Of a DNA stretch of 64,000 bases, positions 43,354 through 54,639 are shown in pieces. The stretch spans positions 620,001 to 684,000 of the forward strand of contig BCHX01000002.1 in assembly GCA_001599755.1 (NCBI GenBank), given 5' to 3'. Within the stretch, counting starts at the first letter, position 1; each line of letters starts with the position of its first letter. The notes beneath the pieces are model-generated. The model was given only the letters and a program-made list of their open reading frames with translations, searched no databases and was not told the DNA's origin. Origin of the DNA: Gliomastix tumulicola. Lineage: Eukaryota > Ascomycota > Sordariomycetes > Hypocreales > Bionectriaceae. The position numbers and the translations under genes were made by a program.

Positions 43354-45118
43354 AAAGCTTTTACGCAGAGTGCTCTGCTAGGTCATCATATCTGGTCAAG
43401 ACTTCCGTCCATCGAAAAGTTAAAAAAGAAAAGCATCATATCATCATCTGCGGCCCAAATTGCCTTTGAAGCATAGAACATTTGAGTGTCAAGACGCTGA
43501 TGGCCGACTTGCCTGGGCTGGTCTGCACTAATACTTCGTAAGTGTGAGCCACACACCCTTCAAATCAGGTGCAGCATATCTCGTGGCTGTGAACATCAGT
43601 CGAGGCATGAACGTCACGCAGAGACAATCGCCAGGCCAGGAACCAGAGATTGTCCAGGAGGGCGCCTCGCAACACCGGCGTTGGACAAACTCGCTCCAAG
43701 CTGAGACATCTTCATTTCCAAGAGGGTTAAATAGCTCATCGCCTGTCATTATCAATTATCGCTGCGTTGTGCATACCAATGTTCCACTCGTGCGTGGTGA
43801 CAGCGTCCCATGGAGTCTAGATCCTACACGCCTTTCATTGCTAAATAGGCTCTCCTCCCAGAATAGATCACAGATGCAGCAGTATTTTGTCAACAGCTCC
43901 CTCACCACGATACCTCTCACTGTTTCGCTCGTCCGTAGGCAACGCCCAGCCGTCAAGTATGCGAAGCCAAGGAAATCTTAGAGCAGTGGCGAACGCGAGA
44001 ATGATGTGAAGGTACTCGCAGACACTCAATAAGTGTTCAGTGCGGTGGGACCAAACGCATACTGACCGCGTGTCTGTACCTTCACCTGACCACGTTGTGC
44101 ACGCATTGCAGGACGAGATGCCCCTTTTTGGCGTTACGTAGACTGGCAATTTTGGCAAGTCACACAACTTTATGCAATCGCTTGTCGCATATTGATTGTT
44201 ACTGTTCCTATAATCAACTACCTTACATCAAGATATCTACTGAGAATGTGACTACATGCGCAATTTCAGACCAGACGTACACTGAAGCATTCGACAGAGA
44301 ACCTAGCTAATGATTATGCCGCTCTGTCCTTCAGGAGGTTGTACACCCAATGGACTCTTCCAATCGTCACGTAACAACCAAGTTCCCAGCCCCAGACGAT
44401 GGGGAAGAGACCGAGATCTATCCAGGAATAGCTCTCGGTTAACCTCGGAGTTCATCAACCTTACACTCACAATTTCATGAAGCGAGAGCCAGTCTTACCT
44501 TCGGTCAATCGGCCCATCGCGTCCATCAGTCTCTTGTAACCTTTCAGCTCAAGTCAAGAGCTAAGTTTCGCCTACCGTGCCATATGAAGCAAGACGTGGT
44601 CCGTGGCCTTGATAAACTCGGCGTAATGGAATGCAAACCTGCATTTATAGATCCTCCAATCCCCTTGGTCAGAGTCCCCTTGGACCACAGGCATGCAAGG
44701 CCTCCTCGGGTCAGACTCGGGGGAGCCCGCTTCGAGGACGATCACGACACCTGAAGGCCGGGGCGCAGGAGGCTTTGATTAGATGGTGCCACGAGAAGGA
44801 GTTGGCCGAAGAATGGGCCAAGGTGGCGTTGGTATCCAATATGCAGCTCATGGGATCGAGGTTAACTATATAAGGAGGGTTGATTCTGGACTCGCAGTCT
44901 CTCTCGCACATTGTCTCTCTTAGTGAACAGTCAAGATAAGGGATACTAGCTTCAATAACGTCTTTCTTTTATGACAGTCATTCGTTTACCTTCTCCAAGT
45001 ATCTCTTAGTGACCCCCTCTCCAGGGGCTCATCAGCCATTTAGGACTCTCTCTTATTCCTACTTTCCTGGCCATCGTCAGTCCTACATCAACTCAGCACG
45101 ACCAACGATCTCGATACC
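43354..45118. other. Intergenic region before the mucin-like gene
   Basis: There are 1765 bases with no supported gene. Frames up to 145 codons (43544-43981 plus, 43868-44167 minus) translate to low-complexity or random-looking text without domains. A TATATAAGG element at 44868-44876 and a CT-rich stretch nearer the ATG are probable promoter elements of the downstream gene. Confidence 0.4.
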
Positions 45119-48100
45119 ATGGCGCCCGTGATCTTTCGCCTTGTGGCCCTAGCCCTAGTTTTTGTGTAAGTTAACTTTTGATTCAAAGATATGGATCACT
45201 TAGAAGACTCCTCTTCCGCGTATCTTGATCCATTCGCTAACAAGCGCCGTCCCATAGAGCGACCCTCGCCACTGCCGCCAACGAAACGATTACCATCACC
45301 GAGACTGTCACTGCTTGTGCTGCGTCCTGCTACTCCGCGCCCCCATTGAACTGCACTTCGACCAAGTACATCTGTACCAGCTCGCTTGTTTCTAGTGGAA
45401 CTGTCTCTACGGACGAATCCACAACAGCGACGGCGTCCGGTACCACATCTCTCAGCTTTGGTACTGGTGTGTCTTCCTCATTCATGTCCAACTCATCGAC
45501 CTTGGCGACCACTGCCACGAGCCCTACTAGTGTTACGGCGTCAACCACTGGCTCTCTGGGCTCCTCTGCCTCCGGACAGTCATCATCCTCCGGCTCATAT
45601 GCCTCGGATACAAGTTCAATCACCTCAACCTCTGGCTCTGCTACCGCAAGCACGTCCTCCACTGACTCGAACACGGACACTTCATCCTCTTCTTCTCGGA
45701 CCCAGTCGTATAGCAACTCAACCACCTTGCCTGGAACATCAGCTAGCGGAGGCTCCAGCTACAGTACTGCCACCTGGACGAACGGCACTACTACACTGAG
45801 CTCTACTCTGACAAGCACCATTACCATCACAGCGAGTACGCAGACCCTCACTGGAACCTCGAGTGGCTATGGAACTTCCCTGCCAACCGGATCGGAAACC
45901 ACCAGTGGGCCTTCAGACACTACCGGTCGTTCGTCCGATGTGTCCTCTTCATCGTCCGGAACTTCCAGCACATATGGTGGGACGACGATCACGCTCTCTC
46001 AACCATCTTCCTCTGGCTCAGGTTCTCTGTCCACGAGCACTTCGGAAGGCTCCGCGTCCTCCGCTTCTGCGACATCCTCGACCACTTGTACATCATCGAA
46101 AACCGGGAGCAATACATATCCCGTACCAAGCACAGGCAGCACTACAAAGACCCCATGTGCACCATCGTCATCGTGGTCTAAGTCCTATTCGATCACCAAT
46201 TCTACGACTAGCATGGGCGGCACGGGCACGTCTTCCTATCCCACGGCCTCTCTCAGCACTGAAACCTCAGGCCAATCCAGTGAATCGACATCCCTTTCGA
46301 CGTCCGGGAGCGAATCTTCGTTAACACAGAGCAGTGTGACCAGGGATTCTAGCACGTCCCCCTCATCTGCGACGAGTGTCAGTGATTCCACAGCGTCAAT
46401 CCCAGCCACAATGCCGACAGAGAGTACCACGCGTATCACCAGTAGCACCGGTACAGATACCAGATCTTCCACATCGAATCAAGGCTCTGCGTCAAGTTCC
46501 AGCCTTGAAAGTTCTTCTGTTTCAATGACATTATCAGAGTCCGTTTCATCCACCACCGCCACTAGCATCACCACCACGGAGACCTCAGGAACGGAGTCTA
46601 CGACGATGACGACCGATACGACGGTGCAGTCGTCCGCTTCCTCTACAGAGGGGCCTAAGACCTCGACCGTGCCTTACCCAACCAGTGCTACCAGTGACAT
46701 GTCTTCTAAGGCCGAGTCTTCTTCCACGGCATCTAGTGGTGCATCCACATCCTCTCCGATCACCTCTACCGGCAGCATCTCTACTGGTACCGACACTTCG
46801 TCGGGATCGACTGGGGCGTCGACAACGAGCTCCGCGAGTTACTCTTCGCAGTCCACTGGAAGTACCTCGACGAGCACTACAGATTCAACCGAGACGTCCG
46901 CAAGTTCAACAGCATCTGACACTTACCCGCCGCCATCATCCGGAACCGACAGTTTGACTGTCTCGACAAGTGGGCAAGCAAGCACTTCAGGCACGACGAC
47001 GACCGATTATTCTCAGCCCACCGAAAGCAGCGGGTCTAGTAGTTCTATCTCCTCGTCGTCCCAGTCTCTAGGTACATCTAGCTCGGGTTTCTTCAGCTCA
47101 AATTCTGAAAGCGCACCAACATCAGCATCCACTGGAATGACAACACAGACAATGAGACAGAGCTCTTCCGACACATACCCCTCGCCTTCGAGCACGGAGT
47201 CGACACCAGGATCAGTTTCAAGCCAGCCTTCAAGCAGCTCAACGTCGATCAGCGACACAAGCTCTTCGGTGGGAACGGAGTCCAGTGTCTCTACCTCAGC
47301 CAGTACATCACAGACGTCCGAGACGTACACATCTACTCTATCGAGCTCTGTGGAGAGTACAGGCACACTGTCGGAGTCTTCCGAGCAGCTTCAAACCTCG
47401 ACATCCACAAGTGAAAGCTCCCCTTCTCGAACCACAGAATCAAGCGAGGTAGTTTCGTCCGCTACAAGCACTTCCGCATTCACCACGGGCACAGCGTCTG
47501 TTACCTCCACAAAATCAACGACAGCCACAGAGTCGACCACAGCCACAGAGTCGACCACAGCCACAGAGTCGACCACAGCCACAGAGTCGACCACAGCCAC
47601 AGAGTCGACCACAGCNNNNNNNNNNNNNNNNNNNNNNNNNACAGCCACAGAGTCGACCACAGCCACAGAGTCGACCACAGCCACAGAGTCGACCACAGCC
47701 ACAGAGTCGACCACAGCCACAGAGTCGACCACAGCCACAGAGTCGACCCTCACAAGCTTGGAATTCAGCACCACTTCTTCAACTACTCAGTCAGACAGGG
47801 ATTCTACCACGGACTCAGACTATTCTCTTCCCACGCTGACTTCAACTGATACTTACCCGACCATAACCGCGTCGAGCAGCGAGTTGTCCGGCTCCGCCTC
47901 ACTCTCAAGCACAAGTGAAGAATTTCCTTCATCAGCTACTAGCTCTTCGGGAACTCTTTCGTTGACAGAGTCAACCAAGAGCGGGACGACGGACTACTCC
48001 ACAGGATCTGTGACTTCAAGTAGTAGCTTTCCCGGGAGTGAAAGTTCAATCACCACGCAAGATTCTTCCTTACCCAGCGGGGGCACAACACAAACCGGAA

Positions 48101-48465
48101 CAGTATCTAGCACCGATGAATCTGTCAGTTCCACGCCGAGCCAGAGTTCTTCCACGGTCTCGCCGACGACCACCGTGTCCGACTCGTACCCCGTGCCCTC
48201 GAGCAGCACCACCAAGACAGATAGCGACAGCCAGGGCTCAACTTCGACGGCTGCGTCGGGCTCTAGCAGCGGGACTGAGAGCTTCACAAGCACGCCCACA
48301 ACGTTCAGGACCACAAGTCGAAGCAGTAGTAGTGGCGAAGACACGATCAGTGCCACAACAAGTGAATCCTCCACGACATACGCTCCTCCACCGTCGTATG
48401 GAGAACTGCCCCCTGAGTATGGCAACTATTGGGGTCTCGGAGTTGAGAATTTCATTGTCGGTTGA
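45119..48465 (+). CDS. Ser/Thr-rich mucin-like secreted protein
   Basis: There are two exons: 45119-45165 (signal peptide MAPVIFRLVALALVFV) and 45258 to the stop at 48465, for 1084 residues as assembled. After the leader comes a short Cys-containing head (ETITITETVTACAASCYSAP, then LNCTSTKYICTSS), the only Cys-rich part. More than 900 residues of Ser/Thr with Gly and Glu follow, surely heavily O-glycosylated in life. Short motifs recur: TYPxPSS appears at least five times (NTYPVPS, DTYPPPSS, DTYPSPSS, DSYPVPSS and the related DTYPTI). A six-residue TATEST array interrupted by an assembly gap lies near residue 760. The C-terminus (YAPPPSYGELPPEYGNYWGLGVENFIVG in pieces) is aromatic and not hydrophobic, so no GPI anchor is evident. 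Probable wall or extracellular adhesin-like protein; function unknown. Confidence 0.82.
47521..47748 (+). repeat. 18-nt minisatellite coding for TATEST
   Basis: Unit ACAGCCACAGAGTCGACC. Five perfect copies run from 47521 and six from 47641, with the gap between. In-frame copies differ little or not at all, implying recent expansion or collapse. The true copy number is unknown. Confidence 0.95.
47616..47640. other. Assembly gap (25 N)
   Basis: Twenty-five undetermined bases inside the 18-nt repeat. The distance between flanking repeat starts (47611 to 47641) is 30, which is not a multiple of 18, so the gap length is a placeholder or estimate rather than a measured size. Confidence 0.95.
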
Positions 48466-49266
48466 GTTGGATCAAGCGATGGGAGCGGTCGTAGTTATTG
48501 GGCATCTGGTGGATGACAAGTCGGGTAATGGAGGAGGAATGACCTAAAGACTGATGATTTTCCCGTACTCTGCTTTGGACGCGTTAATACACTTCTTATT
48601 TCTCCGTGTTCGTCCTGATATAGTCTCCGGTAGGCGGTCCTTTGTTATGGGCATGACAAGTGCCCCAGCACGATGCAGCATAGCACGTCATACCGCTTCT
48701 GCTCGACGCAGGCGGTGCGTATGAGCTCCTCCTTGGCCGGGCCGTGAGATGCCGTGTCGAGCAACATTGGCTGTGGAATCGCGCAATCCACCATCGACGT
48801 CGTCTTATCGCAGCGCCTCCGTAGGCGGTCCTTCTCCTTCCATCAGGTCCGCCGCAGATGTGGGCTGTCACAGCGAAAACAGGTCGTTATCAAGAGAAGA
48901 GGGATTTAAATCTCTGCATTTTATGGGTATCGATGATTCAGGGCAGCATGAACATCGTCAGCTAGCGAACAAGAGTCGTGAATTGCTTCTCGTGGGCCCG
49001 TTTTGACAAGTCCGAGACCCAATTTCATGACCTCAGCGTGGACACGGGAGTGGGCCCCGAAACGGATCATGCATTTATCCGCATATTCTTGTATCCAGTG
49101 CTGCCCCTCCATTGCCCAAGATTGCCTAAGAAATGCCCCGCGACGCGACGATCTCGCTTGCTTGCCGACGATTTAATATCCAAGCGCCATCCAGTCTCTC
49201 GCTCTCCCTGTCGTTCTGCGTGTTTGTCATTTCTCTGTCCATTCTTTCTCTGCAGATTCTGTCACC
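48466..49266. other. Intergenic region, 801 bases
   Basis: I see no supported gene. It holds the 3' flank of the mucin-like gene and the promoter of the DUF89 gene, with a CT-rich leader (tctctcgctctccctgtcg) directly before the ATG. Confidence 0.4.
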
Positions 49267-50743
49267 ATGGAGTACGATACCAAGACCCGTCAGTATCTGC
49301 GCCCCCAGACCACGTCTCGCGTCGTCGACTGACCCCCCATCAGCCCAGTCCATGACCTCTGATCCCACGTCATTCGCAAGCGATTCCGTTCGAAAGCGAT
49401 GGCCCGTCATCCTTACCCAAGCAATCGACGACGTTTTCAAGACGACCGATAAACACACAGACCCCGAGGCGATCGCGGAAGGCAAGAAGATCATCGAGCA
49501 ACTCTCGACCCTCAAGTACGAGGTGCTGCATGATCGCAAGTTCATCCCCATCGTCGACGATGGCTTCACCGAGGAGGTCGCCGCCTACAACAAGGAGATT
49601 GAGGAGCGCGGGACGCCCAACTGGTTTGACGTCCCGTGGCTGTTCTCCGAGTGCTACATGTACAGACGCATGAGCACCTTCTTCACCCTGACGAAGCACT
49701 GGAAGACCTACGACATGTTCGCCCGTCAGAAGATCGGCACCTTCCGCTCCTCGCGCCCCGCGGTTCTCGAGCTCGCCGCCCGATACAAGGAGATGGTCGA
49801 GAAGCTCCGTGCCGACAACGGCAAGACACACGACATCGAGGCGGAGAAGCTGCTGTTCACCGAGATGTTCGAGATCTGCCTCTGGGGCAACGCCACCGAT
49901 CTCTCGCTCCTCACCAACCTCACGTATGAGGACATCCAGAAGCTCCAGGGCTCCGAAGCCCGCAAGCGAGCCGAGAAGAACATCCTTATCAACAACCTGC
50001 CCCAGGCCTACGAGATTCTAAAGAAGGCCCAGGCCGAGGGCAAGCAGGAACGCCGTGTAGACTTCGTGCTGGACAACGCAGGTTTTGAGCTCTACGTCGA
50101 TCTTGTGCTGGCAGGGTACCTGCTCGCCACTGGCCTCGCCACTCAGATTGTCCTCCGTCCCAAGTCCATCCCGTGGTTCGTCTCCGACGTCCTACCGGGT
50201 GATTTTGGCGCCCTCCTCAACGCCATCTCCGACCCTAGGCCGTTCTTCGAGACCCAGACGGAAGATGAGAAGCTGCAGGACAAGGTTCCAGAGGCTCTCT
50301 CGGAGAAGGAGGTCGAGGACTTGAAGTTCATGTTCAGCGACTGGGCCACTCTCCACAGCGACGGCAAGCTTGCCATGCGACCCAACCGCTACTGGACGGT
50401 CGGCGGCAGCTTCTGGCGTCTGCCTAAGCAGGAGCCGGAGCTTCACGAAGACCTCAAGCAGGCCGAGCTTGTCATCTTCAAGGGCGACTTGAACTACCGG
50501 AAGCTGACCGGCGACGCTCACTGGGACACGACGACCCCCTTCACCGAGGCCATCGGGCCGTTGGGCCCTGGCTCCGGCGTGAACGTCCTCTCCCTCCGAA
50601 CGTGCAAGGCCGACGTCGTTGTTGGTCTCAAGCCGGGCCAAGACGAGGAGCTCAAGAAGATTGGCGGTGATACCGAGACTGGCGCTCGGAAGTGGGCATG
50701 GCACGGCAAGTGGGCAGTGGTGTGTCTGTCCAACGGATCTTGA
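49267..50743 (+). CDS. DUF89 / ARMT1-type damage-control phosphatase
   Basis: Metal-dependent phosphatases of this family (PF01937; human ARMT1, yeast YMR027W) remove damaged or excess phosphometabolites; subfamily III members dephosphorylate sugar phosphates. There are two exons, 49267-49288 and 49344-50743, giving 473 residues; the tiny first exon encodes MEYDTKT. Family landmarks are RWPVILTQAIDDV near the N-terminus, WFDVPWLFSECYMYRRM, the metal-site block DFVLDNAGFELYVDLVLAGYLL, VIFKGDLNYRKLTGD and the subfamily III RTxK motif in LRTCKADVVVGL. The length fits the family. An open frame extends upstream of the ATG through the intron region to 49133, but the GTCAGT...ATCAG intron and the expected MEYDTKTPQ-like N-terminus argue for the start chosen here. 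Probably cytosolic. Confidence 0.92.
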
Positions 50744-51429
50744 TGACGATGCACATTTACTCCGCGTTGAATTTAACTACACGATGCTAGATATAGACTG
50801 CCTATAGACATAGAGAACGAGATATCAAGAATCACACGTACAAATGCCACGAGTGGCCCTCAAGGATCCCAGAACTCCGTGAACATTCCCAAACTACGGC
50901 CACATGCGATTGCTGATGAACCTTCCGGAGCCAGTTCGCCCAGTGTCCGTTCCGATGCGTTTCAGCTCATGGTCGCAGCGGTACTCATCACCTTTCAGTG
51001 TTCGGCGTCCCATCGGATAGCGTAAGCTTTCTAGTAAACGACGTCCCGTTTGCCTGTCGAGGCGCTTTGCACACGGCCTTGCAAACACCCACCGGATTTG
51101 CATCTACACAGGGAAGCTTTCTGCCTTCGCCTACGGCAGAAAAATCCTGCTCACCGCCTTCCCTCGAAGCCTCCTTCCGCCGGCTGCACCTTCCAAGTCT
51201 TGCTTGACTGCCTCGGGGTATTTAATCTCGCCCTGTGCCCTGGCGCGGCCTCAATTCATTTCTTCTCCCTCGACCCTCACTCACCCCATCCACCACCACC
51301 TTTCAATTTCCTCTGGCATTGAGTGCGCCATGTCGGTGTGTACTTCTCGCGAACTTTGATCTTCAATTATTTCGCGTCACTGCTCCCTCGTTTCCTTTGT
51401 TCGCTTGCCTCACCACCCCAACCGCCACA

Positions 51430-54400
51430 ATGGCTGTCATGGAAGCCGTGGAAGCACCCGCGGTCGAAGGAGGCTCTTCCGAGGGCCCCAGCCAAGAAGA
51501 TCGAGTCGCTCTGAAGGAGAATGCCATTGAGTTCGCCCTGCCTATTTTGCAACAAATGGGCAAAAGGTTTCAAGGTTCTACAGTCAATTCAGACTTCAAC
51601 TCGGACGACTGGCTTTCGTCACTCAGTAAGCATTATCTTCACCGACTTGACGTTGGTCAAAGCTTACACTCTTTCAGACGATATCATTCACGACCACGAT
51701 AACTTTGAGTTTTTCACGGGACTTGCAGGCGATACAGGTACACTGTCAATACCCCTCCACCTCTCGTTACTCTCATTGCTAACCAAAATAGGAATGGGGA
51801 AGACGTCCTTGTTGAATGCTGTGCTCTATTCCTCTGGCGACATTGCGCCGAGCTCCCAGCACGGGGCCTGTACAGCAGCGATCTGCTGCTTCAAATACCA
51901 CCAGCCTTCCGAAGGGGCCAAGTTCAAGGCCAAAATTCGCTTTAAACCAAAGTCTGTGGTTGATGTCGAGGTCTCGAGGTTCCTCCAAGACAAGGAGGCC
52001 TTGGAGAAGGAAGAAGAAGATGGAGTTACCCGAGCAGAACGTCAGAGCCTGAAAGCTGAACTAGCTCGTATCTGCAGCTGGTCTGGGCTCCCGTCCGACC
52101 GCGTGATTGAACTTGGCACCAGCAATCCCAATACTATCACGTCTCACTGCAAAAAGAGTCGCCTTTTTTTCAATCAAGAAGAGCCTGATAAGTCTGTCGA
52201 GATCGAATTCTCCCATTCCACTATACACGCATTCTCTCAGGACCTCAGAAAGTATGTCAGCTCTGCTGGAGCACGATCTCGATCTGAAATCTACTGGCCG
52301 ATCGTCGAGCTGGCTTATATCTATCTACCCTCTGATCTACTTGGACAGTGCCCGGGGCTCGTCCTCGTTGACTTGCCTGGTGAGACGGATGCATCAGAAG
52401 CAAGGTCTGAGATTGCCCACGGTTTCTACAACAAGCTCCACAGGCTGATGGTTGTTACACCCTCTGACCGTGCCGTTGACAACAAGACAGCCGCAGACTT
52501 CATCCGCGATGAGCACATGTGCGATCTTGAAGCTGATGGCAAGATGGAGGGCGAGTTTCTAGCCGTTGTGATCTCCAAAATTGACCTTCTGCAGTGGAGA
52601 GAATTCGCTACCCACGAAACCGATCCGTCGACAATCTCGGAAGACTTTCCCGCCATGCTAGAGACTTATCAAAATCAGGAGTCTCAGCTTGAAGAGCTCG
52701 AAGGAGAGCTGCAGAACGTGAGGGAGCAGATTGCTGAGCAACCCGATGATGCCGCTGATTGGGAAGTAGAAGAAGCCCTGCTGCTCAACAAACATGACGA
52801 CCTCAAGCTGGCGATGAAGGCGCTGGATGAAAAGTGTCTACGCGCCTGCATTGATTTTCGCTCTCGCGATACAAGGGAGGCTTTCAGCCAGTTCTTTGAC
52901 GAGGCCCGCAACAAGTTCCGTGACGGGAAGGTGAAGTCGAACATTGAGGTTCTGCCGGTGAGCAGTCGGGCCCAGCGAAAGCTCTTCCAAGGCAACCCCA
53001 TGGCAGGCTTCGCCAACCAAACGGATACCGGATTTGAGGCTCTTGGTCGCTGGATCATAAGGAGCACCTTTTCGAAGCGAGAGGAACATGCAGACAATAT
53101 TCTCCATCGTTGTCTTGTTCTGTTTGATGCTGTCGAAGGATGGATCAGTGATAAAGTCGTCTCGACGCCTAAACTATCCAAGTCGGAGCTCAAAGAGATC
53201 ATAGAGACCATCAGCGACTTGCAGGGAGTTGCCGCGCGACGATGTGAGGCAGACGTGCAAAACTTCGCCAAATGGTTCGGCAGACAAGAGGTGTTCAAGC
53301 GTAAAGGAAGCGGTCAGCGGAGGCAGCAGAGGCAGCAGAAACTTGTCGACGCGTTCAGATCTACCGTCCAAGGCTTCAGGAAGTCCCAGGAGATTGGCCG
53401 CCCACATTTGCATTGGGCAACCTTCCACGCTTGCCTCCGCCGCAATGGCGGTCCTTTCAAGACCAACTCAAAGCCCCCAAGAATTCACGACTGGAACAGC
53501 CGAGTGTAAGTTTGCTTCATCTGCCCGGTGCAACAAGCCGTCCCATATACTAACAGTTCTCAATCAGGTATGCCAATTACTGGTGTCGGGCCTTTGAAGA
53601 CTGGTCTAAGACCTTCGCCGATGCACTGCCCTCATACACCCATTTGATGATTCGTACAGCTAGAGCGAGGGCTGCAGGCTGCGAGAGAGCTCTTTGCGTA
53701 TCGCCGAGGTTTCCAAAGGAGTTCCAGGAAGCCTTCAAGCAGGCTGCCTATCGAACAGAGCACTATTACAGACACTACCGCTCGGAGGTTCAGGCCATGG
53801 TTAATCGATGCCGAGAACAAGCCAACTCGACTAGACAGATCACCCGAGCGACAATGAAGCTATCGCTATTGCCATTCTTTGGAGCTGCCCAGGAAGAGCA
53901 TGGTAAGAGCATCGGAGGAAGAATACCACAAGCATCAACCCATCACTAACATTTTTGCTTAGGCAGGGGAAAGTATAAGCGACAGCTTACAAAACTTGAC
54001 GCCTTTGCAGACAATGAGTCCGAGCGGATCATCAATATCGAGGTCGCAAATAAGATATCTACATCGCTGAGCTCAATCAAGCGCAGTACGGTGAAGAAGT
54101 ACAGAACAATCAACGAGAAGCTCATGCAGCGCCTCTTTAAGCTCGCCCAGGATGTCGCTCAGGAGGTGTGCTCGGCGAGTGGGAAAGGCTACAAAAGCGA
54201 TCCGAGCAGCCAAGAGCTTAAGGTCCAGCTCATGCAGGACTTTCAGCAATGGGATGAATACTGGGAGTGGCTCAAATCACATCTGCCTCCCGAAAGCTTC
54301 GATGACTACCTCAAGACCGAAGAGAACACGGACGGAGACGAGGCAGAGAAGGGACCAGCAATCAAAGCTGAAGAGTCTGAGGATGATGAGAATATCCACA

Positions 54401-54639
54401 GCGAGGCGGAAGACACTGTTATCGCCAAGACGGTCAGAGAGAAGAGCTCGTCTGGGCAGAAGCGAGCTGCTCCCAAGCCAAAGGCTCCCCCCGCTCTCAA
54501 GAGGGCTCGGAAGAGCAAGCCGATGCCAAAGGCCTCCTCCAAGACGTCCGTGGCTCAGAACACTGCTCCGGCTAGTCATTCCCAGCCACCTTGTGAGCTC
54601 GACAAAGTCCAGATGACGAGGGCGTCAGACGATGGGTGA
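51430..54639 (+). CDS. Dynamin-like large GTPase resembling nuclear GTPase SLIP-GC
   Basis: There are five exons, 51430-51625, 51678-51737, 51792-53505, 53568-53902 and 53963-54639, giving 993 residues with all joins in frame. GTPase motifs are the P-loop GLAGDTGMGKTSLLNA (residues about 79-94), interrupted by intron 2 between GDTG and MGKTS; G3 DLPGETD; and G4 SKIDLL. The region after the G-domain is helical with a long coiled-coil-like acidic stretch (NQESQLEELEGELQNVREQI). Further helices follow, and the C-tail is acidic (EESEDDENIHSEAED) then strongly basic (KRAAPKPKAPPALKRARKSKPMPK in pieces), which looks like a nuclear localisation signal. The layout matches SLIP-GC-like proteins, common as uncharacterised genes in fungi. 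Upstream, 50744-51429 (686 bases) is promoter with no gene. Its biological role is unknown. Confidence 0.85.

Noticed and set aside
47521..47748. Regular repeats as a CRISPR array
   Set aside because: The 18-nt units are contiguous with no spacers, are in a coding frame, and the organism is a eukaryote.
49133..49266. Upstream extension of the DUF89 protein from an ATG at 49133
   Set aside because: The translation is hydrophobic low-complexity sequence read through a leader and intron; a consensus intron and a family-like N-terminus support 49267.
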